Assembly (NCBI RefSeq): GCF_001984125.1
Contig: NZ_MTQL01000006.1
Coordinates: 1,216,423-1,280,422 of the forward strand
DNA: 64,000 nucleotides
Reading direction: 5' to 3'
Source of the DNA: Leifsonia sp. ALI-44-B
GTDB taxonomy: Bacteria; Actinomycetota; Actinomycetes; Actinomycetales; Microbacteriaceae
The notes beneath the pieces are model-generated. The model saw nothing but the letters and a program-made list of their open reading frames with translations. It was not told where the DNA came from and did not search any database. Shown here piece after piece: positions 43,161-52,329 of the stretch. The position numbers and the translations under genes are program-made. Each line of letters starts with the position of its first letter. Positions within the stretch are counted from its first letter, which is position 1.

Positions 43161-43243
43161 CAAACGGCGACTCCCGGCCCGCCTCGCGCCAGACGGCAGC
43201 GCTTCTGCCTAAGATCGCCGAGGGCAGATCACCGGAGGTACGC

Positions 43244-44308
43244 GTGTCGGCATACGACATCGACGAATACGACGACGTGCGACACGAGCACATCGACGCC
43301 GACGCGATCCGGCGACGGCGAGAACCCGACGGCCGCGGCGGATGGATCACGCTCGGCATCGTGCTCATGGCCCTGTTCATCACGATCCGACTGGTCGCGC
43401 AGGCGGCCAACATCGAGATCGGCGAGCCGCTCCGCGACTTCTTCACGCTGTCGATCAGCGTGGTCGTCGAGTCGCTGCCGTTCGTGTTCCTCGGCATCCT
43501 GCTGTCGATCTTCGTGCAGATCTGGTTGCCCGAGAACTTCCTGCTGAAACGGCTGCCCCGCAACCCGTTCCTCCGGCGCATGGTGCTGTCGCTGCTGGGC
43601 GTGCTCTTCCCCGTCTGCGAGTGCGGCAACATGCCCCTCGCGCGCGGCCTCATGTTGAAGGGCCTGTCGACGGCCGACGCCATCACGTTCTTGCTCGCGG
43701 CGCCCATCCTCAACCCGATCACGATCATCACGACCTATCAGGCGTTCGGGTGGAACGACGGCATCCTCATCTCGCGCATCATCGGCGGTTTCGTGATCGC
43801 GAACCTGGTCGGCATGCTCATCAGCCGTCACCCGAAGCCGGATTCCCTCATCACGCCGGGGTTCCAGGCCGCGTGCGCCAACCAGGGCCACGGGCACGAC
43901 CAGGGCCGCCGCACCACCCGCAGCGTGCGCGCCTTCGCCGAGGAAAGCTCGGCAATGTTGCCGGCGCTGTTCATCGGTTCGGCCATCGCGGGCGCCATCC
44001 AGGTGGGCATCCCCCGAGACTTCCTCGTCGCGCTCGGCTCGAACCCCATGCTCTCGGTCATCGCGCTCGTGCTGCTGGCCTTCGTGATCTCGATCTGCGC
44101 CAACGTCGACGCCTTCTTCATCCTGTCGTTCGGGGCCTCCTTTATGCCCGGCGGAATCGTCGCGTTCCTCGTGTTCGGTCCCATGATCGACATCAAGATG
44201 CTCACGCTCATGCGCACGACCTACACGACGCGCGCGCTCGTCCTCATCACGGCCCTCGTCGCGGCGGGCGCCATCATCCTCGGCCTGGCAGTGAACCTCC
44301 TTGCATAA
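43244..44308 (+). CDS. DUF318/YraQ-like permease
   Basis: 354 aa with about eight membrane helices. FPVCECGNMPLARGLMLKG (about 124-142) is the conserved cysteine motif of this permease family, followed by TFLLAAPILNPITIITTYQAF. Family members are suspected metal/redox-linked permeases; no transported species is established. GTG behind CGGAGGT. Its 3' end overlaps the TIGR03943-like gene by 8 bp, a pair conserved across Gram-positives (YcgR-YcgQ in Bacillus). Confidence 0.88.
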   Translation: MSAYDIDEYDDVRHEHIDADAIRRRREPDGRGGWITLGIVLMALFITIRLVAQAANIEIGEPLRDFFTLSISVVVESLPFVFLGILLSIFVQIWLPENFLLKRLPRNPFLRRMVLSLLGVLFPVCECGNMPLARGLMLKGLSTADAITFLLAAPILNPITIITTYQAFGWNDGILISRIIGGFVIANLVGMLISRHPKPDSLITPGFQAACANQGHGHDQGRRTTRSVRAFAEESSAMLPALFIGSAIAGAIQVGIPRDFLVALGSNPMLSVIALVLLAFVISICANVDAFFILSFGASFMPGGIVAFLVFGPMIDIKMLTLMRTTYTTRALVLITALVAAGAIILGLAVNLLA

Positions 44309-45230
44309 CAACTTCCTCCGGCGCTGGGTCGGGCCGGTGCTCGCCCTCATCGGAATCGTCGCCATGCTGTGGCTCGGGCTGACGGGCAAACTCGAGCTCT
44401 ACATCCATCCCCGCTATGTCGTGTTCACCGTCGTCATGGCGGTCATCGGCCTGGTCTTCACGCTCGCGTCGTTCTTCATGGCGCCCCAGTGGCGAGACAA
44501 ACACACGCATGACGAGGATGCTTCGGCCGGCACTTTCGGCCAGAACCCCGCGACGCCCTCCCTCACGACGTCGGCCCCGGGTGGCTCCGGACACGCGTCG
44601 TCGTCGGGAGCGCCCGGAACGACGTCGAGACGCGCTCGGCGCGCAGACCGTGGGGCTCGAGCCGGAGCCGCCCGAAGCGGACGCGCCCGCCGCGTCGCCA
44701 AGGCCACGGCCCTGCAGCTGAGCGCCGCCGCCATCATCGTGGCCGCGATTTTCGCCATGCTCGTGCTGCCGCCCGCGCCCCTCTCCCTGTCGGCGGCCGA
44801 GCAGCGCAGCGTCAACAGCTCGGTCGGCAGCGCGCCCGTCGCCCCTATCAGCGACGAACAGCTGGCCAGCATCGACACCTCCACCTTCACGGTCAAGGAG
44901 TGGACGACCTATCTGAACATGGGTGTGAGCGCCGAGTTCCTGGCCGAGAACCCCGTCGACGTGACGGGCTTCGTGAGCGCCGACACCAACGATCCCGACA
45001 ACGTCTTCTTCGTGACGCGTTTCTCGATCACGTGCTGCGCCGTCGACGCCAGTCCCCTGGGTCTCGCGGTCTACCACCCGAACTGGCAGAACGAGCTCAC
45101 CGAGGGCAAATGGGTGCGCGTGCGCGGGGGCATCGTGCCCAATCCGAGCGCTTTCAGCACCGAGACGTATGCGGTCGTGCCGACCGACGTCGAGCCCGCC
45201 GACGATGCGACGGAACCGTATGTCTTCTAG
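44301..45230 (+). CDS. TIGR03943-like permease subunit (YcgQ type)
   Basis: 309 aa. Two N-terminal helices (about 8-60), a long disordered basic loop (about 68-130; Ser/Gly/Arg-rich), a third helix (about 137-157), and a C-terminal domain with the hallmark FSITCCAVDASPLGLAVYHP (about 236-255). TTG start overlapping the permease gene by 8 bp, which indicates translational coupling. Thought to form a complex with the DUF318 permease; function unproven. Confidence 0.88.
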   Translation: MHNNFLRRWVGPVLALIGIVAMLWLGLTGKLELYIHPRYVVFTVVMAVIGLVFTLASFFMAPQWRDKHTHDEDASAGTFGQNPATPSLTTSAPGGSGHASSSGAPGTTSRRARRADRGARAGAARSGRARRVAKATALQLSAAAIIVAAIFAMLVLPPAPLSLSAAEQRSVNSSVGSAPVAPISDEQLASIDTSTFTVKEWTTYLNMGVSAEFLAENPVDVTGFVSADTNDPDNVFFVTRFSITCCAVDASPLGLAVYHPNWQNELTEGKWVRVRGGIVPNPSAFSTETYAVVPTDVEPADDATEPYVF

Positions 45231-46674
45231 TGTCCCCGCGTCTCCGCCGTCGCGGAGCACGAAGCGCACACAGCGCACCCCGGCGCAGCGCTACCGGCGC
45301 CTCGTCGTCGCGACCTTCAGTGTGCTCGTGCTGCTGCTCGGCGGCCTCACACTCGCCAACTTCGGCCTCGCGCCCGCGCTCGAGCAGGCGCGCTTCGACG
45401 CCACGACGCTCACGCAATCTCGCGGCCAGACGGTCGAATTCCAGGCCAACCAACCGCTCGCCGACGCCGGAAAAATCACGGTAAAACCCGAGACCGCCTT
45501 CACCACCTCGCTCGACGATCGCACGCTCGTCGTCACCTTCCCCGAGCCGCTGCTCTCCGACACCGACTACACGATCACGGCCTCGGATGTCGGGGGCTCC
45601 CAGACCTTCGGCCGCGCCACGTTCGAGACCTCCTTCAGCACGCCCGGCTCGGAGATCCTCACGCTGATCGACGGCGCGAGCGCCCCCGGTACCGGCACTG
45701 AGAGCGACACGGGCCGCGACACCATCCGACGCACGCTTCTGACCGACTCGTCGCACGAGGACATCCTCGAGGCCGACAGCATCGACGAGTTCGTCAGCAC
45801 GGGTCAACTCGTCATCGCCGCCGTGACGAGCGACTCCGGCATCCGCTCGCTCATCGTGCACCGCCTGCGCGACGGCTACGAGGAGCGCGTGCGCCTGCCG
45901 GCCGGGTCGAGCGCTGTGCAGCTGCGGTCGTCGCCCACCACCAACCTGTTCGGCTTCGTGCAGCGCACGCCGGGCGCGAGCGACACCCTCACGCTCTACG
46001 ACACCACCGATCTGACGCAGCCTCAGTATGTCCTGGGCGCGACCGAGGGCATCCCCGAGAGCATGCTCGAGTGGCGTTTCGTGCCGAACACCTCGCAGCT
46101 CATCGTGCAATCGGACAAGCAGGCCCTCAGCCTGATCGACCCGGCCGGCGCCCAGCCGCCCCTGCCGCTCGGTTTGCATGCCGACATCCGCGCCTTCATC
46201 CCCGGCACGCTGTCGTTCGCGGTCTCCGACCCGACCGGCGGTTCGATCGTCAACCTGCAGACGGGCGAGACCACGCCCCTCGAGGCCATCGCCAACCCCG
46301 ATGCCGCCGGCGAACCCGACCGTCTCGCCGTCGTCTCGGTGCCAGAGGGTGGCGGCCCGGCCAGCCTCGTCGAATCGCGCGTCGTGCGCGACCCCGCAAC
46401 CTTCGCCGACCTGCGCTACGCCGTCTACAGCCTCACCCCCGACGGCGCGCGCATGCTCTACGACCGCCCCGCGTCGAGCGGCGAGGTGCGCTCCCTCTGC
46501 CTCTCCGACAACGGGCAGTACCTGGCCATCGACGTGCGCCCCAACATCGGGGATGCCGACGCCGCCGCTTCCGAAACCGCCACCGCCCCCGGCGCCCAAA
46601 CCCTCATCACCGACCTGCGCACGCAGAAGGACGTCGGCGTCGTCGAGGGTGCCTCGGCCGACTGGTGCCTCTGA
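45220..46674 (+). CDS. Membrane-anchored Ig-like/beta-propeller protein
   Basis: 484 aa. One N-terminal TM (about 28-52), then a Big_5-like Ig domain (about 70-135; GQTVEFQANQPLADAGKIT ... FPEPLLSDTDYTITASD), then about 320 residues of WD40/TolB-like repeats (QLVIAAVTSDSGIRSLIVHR; SLTPDGARMLYD; LCLSDNGQYLAID). Likely an extracytoplasmic binding protein. The ATG at 45220 overlaps the preceding stop by 11 bp; ATG 45205 is an alternative. No catalytic motif seen. Confidence 0.82.
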   Translation: MSSSVPASPPSRSTKRTQRTPAQRYRRLVVATFSVLVLLLGGLTLANFGLAPALEQARFDATTLTQSRGQTVEFQANQPLADAGKITVKPETAFTTSLDDRTLVVTFPEPLLSDTDYTITASDVGGSQTFGRATFETSFSTPGSEILTLIDGASAPGTGTESDTGRDTIRRTLLTDSSHEDILEADSIDEFVSTGQLVIAAVTSDSGIRSLIVHRLRDGYEERVRLPAGSSAVQLRSSPTTNLFGFVQRTPGASDTLTLYDTTDLTQPQYVLGATEGIPESMLEWRFVPNTSQLIVQSDKQALSLIDPAGAQPPLPLGLHADIRAFIPGTLSFAVSDPTGGSIVNLQTGETTPLEAIANPDAAGEPDRLAVVSVPEGGGPASLVESRVVRDPATFADLRYAVYSLTPDGARMLYDRPASSGEVRSLCLSDNGQYLAIDVRPNIGDADAAASETATAPGAQTLITDLRTQKDVGVVEGASADWCL

Positions 46675-46734
46675 GGTTCTGTATCGTGAAGTGGTCGGCG
46701 GTGGGCCGATAGCCGAGCGGAGGCGGAGTTCGAC

Positions 46735-47967
46735 ATGACGGTTGCTCAAGACGTGACGCGCCGCGAGGCCATCGCGGAGTATCAGATCCTCGACCAGCCG
46801 CCCGAGCCCGATCTGCTGGGCCTCGTGCAGCTCGCCGCCACGGTCTGCGGCGTTCCGACGGCCGTCATCAATATCATCGACGATCGCTCTCAGCACCAGA
46901 TCGCGGCCATCGGCATGCAGGCCTCGACCTGTTCGCGCGAAGACTCGATGTGCGCGGCCGTGCTGCAGAACCCGGGTCTCGTCGTGGTGCCCGACGCGCG
47001 CGACGACGACCGTTTCGCGGCCAACCCGTTCGTCACGGGCGTGATCGGCAACGTGCGTTTCTACGCATCGAGCCCGCTCATCACGCCGCAGGGTGTGTCC
47101 ATCGGCACCATCTGCATCTTCGACGAGCAGACGGGTGATCTCACGCCCGAGCGCCGCGATTCGCTCAACCTCATCGCGCACCAGGTGATCGACGTGCTCG
47201 AGCTGCGCCGCATCGCCACCGAGCTGAACCGGTCCAATGAGCAACTCGAGCGTTTCGCCGCCCAGGTGAGCCATGATCTGAAGAACCCGCTCATGGCCGT
47301 CTCGGGCTTCATCGAGCTGGCCGCCGACAGCCCCGAGATGGCGGATGCCCCGCAGGCCACCGAGTCCCTGGCGCGCGCCGAATCCGCGGCCACGCGCATG
47401 GGCACGATGATCGGCGACCTGCTCGACTACGCCCGCGCGGGTGGCGCACGCCCCCGCCAGGACGACGTCGATGTGCAGCACATCGTGCGCGCCGTGGTCG
47501 ACGACCTGTCCACGGCCATTGCCGCGTCGGGTGCGCGCATCGAGGTGGATGCGGCAATCCGACTCACGGGCGACGCGACGCTCCTGCGTGCCCTCGTGCA
47601 GAACCTCGTGGCCAACGCCATCAAGTTCACGAGCGCCGCGGGCGTCGAGCCATACATCGTGATCGTCGCCGAGACGCTCGTGGGCGGCTGGCGCCTGTCG
47701 GTCGACGACAACGGCCCGGGTGTCGCGCCCGAGGACCGCGAACGCGTCTTCGACCTCATGGACCGGGGATCCTCAGACGATGTGCCCGGCCTCGGCATCG
47801 GCCTCTCGACCTGCCAGCGCATCGTCGAGGCACACGGGGGCTCGATCGGCATCGGCGAATCGGCCCTGGGTGGCGCGAGCGTCTGGGTCGTGCTGCCGCG
47901 GCCGGGCATCGCCTCCCGCCCGACCGACGCCGTCACCCCCGAAGCCTCCCGGCCCGACTCGGTCTGA
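46735..47967 (+). CDS. Soluble GAF-domain histidine kinase (orphan)
   Basis: 410 aa without membrane helices. GAF domain about 20-155 (INIIDDRSQHQIAAIG; SIGTICIFDEQTG), HisKA with VSHDLKNPLMAVSGFIELA (about 178-196) and HATPase with NLVANAIKFTS, VDDNGPGVAP and GLGIGLSTCQRI. No response regulator lies next to it. Expected to sense a small molecule, light or redox state through GAF; the Cys residues in the GAF part (about 36-85) could be ligand sites. Confidence 0.92.
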   Translation: MTVAQDVTRREAIAEYQILDQPPEPDLLGLVQLAATVCGVPTAVINIIDDRSQHQIAAIGMQASTCSREDSMCAAVLQNPGLVVVPDARDDDRFAANPFVTGVIGNVRFYASSPLITPQGVSIGTICIFDEQTGDLTPERRDSLNLIAHQVIDVLELRRIATELNRSNEQLERFAAQVSHDLKNPLMAVSGFIELAADSPEMADAPQATESLARAESAATRMGTMIGDLLDYARAGGARPRQDDVDVQHIVRAVVDDLSTAIAASGARIEVDAAIRLTGDATLLRALVQNLVANAIKFTSAAGVEPYIVIVAETLVGGWRLSVDDNGPGVAPEDRERVFDLMDRGSSDDVPGLGIGLSTCQRIVEAHGGSIGIGESALGGASVWVVLPRPGIASRPTDAVTPEASRPDSV

Positions 47968-47995
47968 TCCCATTCGCGTGTAATACGGTGGCGAT

Positions 47996-48412
47996 GTGGA
48001 TGCCGCAGCCAAATTCGTCGACCTCGCCAGAACCCTCGGCGCCGCCGAGCCCGATGCGCGACGTTTCCTCGCCGAACTCGGCCGCCGGGGAGCCGGCGTG
48101 CGGCGCGGCCCGCTCTGGTTCCTCGACGCGGGCCGCGGCGGTCGCAACACCATCTCCGGCACGGGCGTGAAGCCCGAATTCGACGACGGCACACGCGGCC
48201 AGATCCGCCACTTCACCGGCACGGCCGCGACCGTCGCGCGCATCGGTGCGCGCGCCACGCGTTGGGCCACACTCCACATCCTGCGCGACGGCCCCGACAC
48301 GGCCGACGGTCGCCTGAGCGAGGCGGCCATCTCCTTCGCCGAGGCACTCCTCTCGGGCGAACTCGCGACGCGCGATGCGGCCGACTGGATCGCCCGCAAC
48401 ATCCTCGCCTGA
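47996..48412 (+). CDS. Hypothetical protein
   Basis: 138 aa, not recognised, soluble, Arg/Ala-rich. FVDLARTLGAAEPDARRFLAELG (about 7-29) looks like a small helical repeat, followed by a Gly-rich basic segment. The GTG start lies 6 bp after a TACGGT -10, suggesting a leaderless message. It stands between the GAF kinase and the drug-efflux operon with no evident functional tie. Confidence 0.65.
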   Translation: MDAAAKFVDLARTLGAAEPDARRFLAELGRRGAGVRRGPLWFLDAGRGGRNTISGTGVKPEFDDGTRGQIRHFTGTAATVARIGARATRWATLHILRDGPDTADGRLSEAAISFAEALLSGELATRDAADWIARNILA

Positions 48413-48460
48413 TCGGCTTTTCGGGCGCAGGAATACCGCGAGCACTCCCCTGCTTATAGA

Positions 48461-48507
48461 TAGTTGACCAAAGTCCACTAGATGGTTATAGTTGACCTTT
48501 ATCAACG
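48461..48507 (+). promoter_or_regulatory. Promoter with two MarR-type operators
   Basis: TAGTTGACCAAAGTCCACTA (48461-48480) is a 20-bp dyad with 7 of 8 arm matches, and GTTGA-ccttta-TCAAC (48491-48506) a perfect 5-bp dyad. They overlap -35 TTGACC (48463-48468) and -10 TATAGT (48487-48492), spaced 18 bp. The MarR protein encoded at the end of this operon is the obvious candidate to bind. Confidence 0.75.
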
Positions 48508-48562
48508 ATATGGCGCAGCGTCGGGCCAGCAACCACACACGTTTCCTCTGGAGCATCCACTC

Positions 48563-50314
48563 ATGACCACCGCATCAACCGAGGCGCCGCCCGCCCCGAA
48601 GATGACGCACCGCCAGGTGCTCGAAGCCCTCTCGGGCCTCCTGCTCGGCATGTTCGTCGCCATCCTCGCCGGCACCGTCGTCTCGACCTCGCTTCCCCGC
48701 ATCGTCTCCGACCTCAACGGCGACCAGACCGCCTACACCTGGGTCGTCACCGGCACCCTGCTCGCGACCACGGTCTCGACGCCCATCTGGGGCAAGCTCG
48801 CCGACCTCTTCAACCGCAAGCTGCTCATCCAGCTCTCGCTCGTCATCTTCGTGATCGGTTCGGCCCTCGCCGGCTTCTCGCAAGACACCAACACGCTCAT
48901 CATCTTCCGTGTGCTGCAGGGTCTCGGCGCCGGTGGCCTCACGGCACTCAGCCAGATCATCATGGCCGACATCATCAGCCCGCGTGAGCGCGGTCGCTAC
49001 ATGGGCCTCTTCGGCGGCGTCATGGCGGTCGGCACCGTCGGGGGCCCGCTCATCGGCGGCCTGCTCACGGATGGCTTCGGATGGCGCTGGAACTTCTTCG
49101 TGGCCCTGCCCGTCGCGATCGTAGCCATCATCCTGTTGCAGAAGACGCTGCACCTGCCCAAGGTCGTCAAGCGCGTCGTCTCGATCGACTACCTCGGTGC
49201 CATCCTCATCGCCGGCGGTGTCTCGTTGCTGCTGATCTGGGTCTCCATGGCCGGAAACCAGTTCGACTGGTGGAGCACCACGACCGCGTGGATGGTGGGA
49301 GGCGCCGTCGTGGCCCTCGTGCTCGCTGTTATCGTCGAGCTGCGCGCCAAGGAGCCCATCCTGCCGATGAGCCTCTTCAAGAACCGCACCTTCACGCTCG
49401 CCGTCATCGCCTCGATCTCGGTCGGTGTGGCCATGTTCGGCACGTCGGTCTACCTCGCGCAGTACATGCAGCTCGCCCGTGGCGCCTCGCCCACCGAGTC
49501 GGGTCTGCTCACGCTGCCCATGATCGCCGGCCTGCTGCTCTCGTCGACCATCATCGGCAACATCATCAGCCGCACGGGCGTGTGGAAGCCGTACATGATC
49601 GGCGGCTCGATCGCTCTCGCCATCGGCCTGGGCCTCATGGGCACCATCCACTACGACACCAACTACGTGCTCGTCTCGGTCTACATGCTGATCCTCGGCG
49701 CCGGTGTCGGTGCCGTCATGCAGAACCTGGTGCTCGTCGTGCAGAACGCCGTTCAGCCGAGCGAACTCGGTGCCTCGAGCGCCGGTGTCGCCTTCTTCCG
49801 CAGCCTCGGCGGCACGGTCGGCGTCTCGGTCATGGGTGCCATCCTGGCCACGCGCGTCTCCGACTCGCTGTCCGCCAGCACGGCCCAGCTGCAGGCCGCC
49901 CTGGCGAAGCTCGGCGCCGAGGGTGCCAAGATCGGCGAGGCGCTCGCATCCGGAACCATTCCCAAGGTGTCGACGCTGCCCGATTCGGTGCGGCCCATCA
50001 TCGAGTCGGCCTACGGCGAAGGCGTCGCGCACGTCTTCCTGCTGGCCGCCCCGCTCGCCCTCGTCACGATCCTCGCGATCGTCTTCCTGCCGAACCTCAG
50101 CCTCGGCACCAAGACGGCCCTCGAGCGTCGCGAAGAGACCCGCCTGCAGGAGTCCGAGGAGCGCGTGTTCGACACGGCCATCGCCTCGATCGACGGCACA
50201 CCCACCGGTTCGATCGGCGTGGTCCGCGACGGCGAGAAGCGGGATGCCTCTGCCTCCGCCCCCGCCTCCGGCGAGCACGGCACCGAAGACAGCGCCCGTC
50301 GTTCGGGCAAATAG
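48563..50314 (+). CDS. DHA2-family (EmrB/QacA) multidrug exporter
   Basis: 583 aa with 14 predicted helices. TVVSTSLPRIVSDL (motif D1, about 32-45), GKLADLFNRKLL (motif A, about 76-87) and GLGAGGLTALSQIIMADI (about 126-143) define the DHA2 branch. A long Glu/Ser-rich C-terminal tail (about 530-583) is cytoplasmic. Preceded by a promoter with two operators and followed 4 bp later by its marR. Confidence 0.95.
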   Translation: MTTASTEAPPAPKMTHRQVLEALSGLLLGMFVAILAGTVVSTSLPRIVSDLNGDQTAYTWVVTGTLLATTVSTPIWGKLADLFNRKLLIQLSLVIFVIGSALAGFSQDTNTLIIFRVLQGLGAGGLTALSQIIMADIISPRERGRYMGLFGGVMAVGTVGGPLIGGLLTDGFGWRWNFFVALPVAIVAIILLQKTLHLPKVVKRVVSIDYLGAILIAGGVSLLLIWVSMAGNQFDWWSTTTAWMVGGAVVALVLAVIVELRAKEPILPMSLFKNRTFTLAVIASISVGVAMFGTSVYLAQYMQLARGASPTESGLLTLPMIAGLLLSSTIIGNIISRTGVWKPYMIGGSIALAIGLGLMGTIHYDTNYVLVSVYMLILGAGVGAVMQNLVLVVQNAVQPSELGASSAGVAFFRSLGGTVGVSVMGAILATRVSDSLSASTAQLQAALAKLGAEGAKIGEALASGTIPKVSTLPDSVRPIIESAYGEGVAHVFLLAAPLALVTILAIVFLPNLSLGTKTALERREETRLQESEERVFDTAIASIDGTPTGSIGVVRDGEKRDASASAPASGEHGTEDSARRSGK

Positions 50315-50318
50315 CACC

Positions 50319-50846
50319 ATGAGCCACGCACTCGACGCCCCGCACGACCCCGCTGTCGACCAGTCCATCGCCCGCGTGGAGGAGCAGTTCGGACTGCTCA
50401 TCAACCGGGTGAAGGCGTCGATGCGGGACCGTGCCGAGCGGGTCTACCCCGGCCTGCAGCCGGTCGGGTACAAGGTTCTCTCCACCGTGGTCCGGGCAGG
50501 GCGCCTGCAGTCTGGCGCCCTGTCCGAGATGCTCATGACCGATAAGAGCATCATCAGCCGCACGGTCAAATACCTCGAACAGGTCGGGCTCATCACGCGT
50601 GAGCCCGACCCGCTCGACGGTCGCTCGAGCTACGTCGTACCGACGGCCATCGCCGTCGAACGCATGGATGCCGTGCGACTCGACGATCAAGAGATGCTCT
50701 ACGACCGCCTGCGCGGCTGGGATCTGGGCGACGTCGAACGGCTCGCCACCCTGCTGCACATGCTCAACGAGACCGTGCCGACGGGCGCCTCGGCGGCCAC
50801 GCGCGAGCGGGAACACGAGCAGAGTTCGCCGTCGGGAGCCTGCTGA
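50319..50846 (+). CDS. MarR-family regulator of the exporter
   Basis: 175 aa. Winged helix: LQSGALSEMLMTDKSIISRTVKYLE (recognition helix about 75-90), wing EPDPLDGRSSYVVP. Starts 4 bp after the DHA2 exporter stop on the same strand. Expected to repress the operon and let go on binding a toxic ligand; the two dyads upstream of the exporter are its likely sites. Confidence 0.93.
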   Translation: MSHALDAPHDPAVDQSIARVEEQFGLLINRVKASMRDRAERVYPGLQPVGYKVLSTVVRAGRLQSGALSEMLMTDKSIISRTVKYLEQVGLITREPDPLDGRSSYVVPTAIAVERMDAVRLDDQEMLYDRLRGWDLGDVERLATLLHMLNETVPTGASAATREREHEQSSPSGAC

Positions 50847-50853
50847 CGCCCGA

Positions 50854-52329
50854 CTAGCGCCCCGGTCGCTTGCGGGGAAGCCCGGCGGCCGCCGCGCGAG
50901 ACAGCGTCGTGACGGCCGTCTCCAGCGGACCCCGGCGCCCGAGCAACGCCAGCACGAGGCCGATGAGCAGCGCCCCGGCCACGTGCAGCAGCCAGAGCTG
51001 CGGGCTCGACACGAGCCACATGAGGTCCTCGATCATCCACGCATCGGGCGGCAGCGCGGCGGCCGTCGCCGCCTCGACGAAAACGTGCGTGCAATAGATG
51101 GTGAGTGGAGCTGCACCGGCCGCCACCACCGGAGCGAGAACCGCGGCGCCCACACCCCGCACCGCGAAGCCGGCGAACAGGCACAGTCCGATGACCGCCA
51201 CGGCCGTGCCCGCCGTGAGCACGACGTCGAGCGTGGCGCCCGAATGCGCGAGCGACGACGCCAGCCACCACGGGCTCTCGAGCGGCACGAGACCGAAGCC
51301 CGAGCCCTGCAGGTCCGTTTCGACCAGGTCGCGGCCCTGCGTGCCGGTCGTGTAGCCCCGCGTCAGCGCGATGGCGTCGATGCCGCCGAGCGGTCCGAGC
51401 GCCAGAGAAGACAGCGCCCACCCGGCGAAAGCGGCCGCCGCTCCACCGAGGGTGAGCCGCAGGGCGAGGCGCCGCAGCATCCGACCGCCGTCTTGTTCTA
51501 CGGAGGCCCGGGCCACCAGCACGAGACGACCGACGGCCATGCCCACGAGCAGGTAGACGATCCACGTGAAGACCGGATAGACGCCCGTGACGAAGAGGTC
51601 TGGCACGAACTGGGGGTCGCCGAGATTCGTCCACGACGGGTTTGCGAACCCGGTATCCGTCAGCCACTCCGTACGGATGCCGAACGAGACCACCGGCCAC
51701 ACGACCGCCCACAGCACGGCCACGCCGACGAGCGCGCCGGCCCGCAACCGCAGGAACGGAATGGTCAACCAGAACGATGCCCCGTAGAAGACGAGGATGA
51801 TGGCGATACCGCTGTCGACGAGGCCCACCGTCAGGCCGATCGCCATGACCACGGCGCCCCGGGCGAGCAGGGCACGGATGGCGGGAGCCATCCCCCGGGG
51901 TGCCCCGAAGAGCTCGAAGGACCCGGGCGACTTGGATGATTCGAACGACTCGGATGACGAAGCGGTTTCAGCCGAGCGATTGCGCGCCGCCGGTCGACCA
52001 TCCGAGCCGCGCCCGCTCCCGTCGACCCCACCCAGGTAGCGCCGCATCGACAGCACGACGCCGATGCCCGCCAGCACGGCGAAGAGGGCCGCCGCGCGCC
52101 CCTGCACGAGCGTGAGCGCGAGCGTGGGGCCCCCCTCGGGCAGCCGCTCGTTCCAGACGTGAGCGGCCATCATGCCGATGAGCGCGAGGAAGCGCGCCAG
52201 ATCGAGGCCGACGACCCGCCCGCCGGCGAGGCGCGCGAAACCGAACGCCCGGCGGGGCGTGTCGTGACCGCTGCGGGTGGACGCGTCGGCTCCGTCAGTG
52301 GAGGTCGACGCGGCATCCGCCCGCGTCAT
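50854..52329 (-). CDS. DUF418/HGSNAT-like membrane protein
   Basis: 491 aa with about 10-11 helices. GLDLARFLALIGMMAAHVW (about 40-58) is the conserved first-helix motif of heparan-glucosaminide N-acetyltransferase-like proteins, and APLTIYCTHVFVE near 400 fits the DUF418 C-terminus. A Ser/Arg/Glu-rich cytoplasmic loop (about 103-140) interrupts it. Possibly acylates a cell-envelope sugar. Its ATG overlaps the stop of the upstream epimerase by 3 bp. Confidence 0.85.
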   Translation of the reverse strand: MTRADAASTSTDGADASTRSGHDTPRRAFGFARLAGGRVVGLDLARFLALIGMMAAHVWNERLPEGGPTLALTLVQGRAAALFAVLAGIGVVLSMRRYLGGVDGSGRGSDGRPAARNRSAETASSSESFESSKSPGSFELFGAPRGMAPAIRALLARGAVVMAIGLTVGLVDSGIAIILVFYGASFWLTIPFLRLRAGALVGVAVLWAVVWPVVSFGIRTEWLTDTGFANPSWTNLGDPQFVPDLFVTGVYPVFTWIVYLLVGMAVGRLVLVARASVEQDGGRMLRRLALRLTLGGAAAAFAGWALSSLALGPLGGIDAIALTRGYTTGTQGRDLVETDLQGSGFGLVPLESPWWLASSLAHSGATLDVVLTAGTAVAVIGLCLFAGFAVRGVGAAVLAPVVAAGAAPLTIYCTHVFVEAATAAALPPDAWMIEDLMWLVSSPQLWLLHVAGALLIGLVLALLGRRGPLETAVTTLSRAAAAGLPRKRPGR

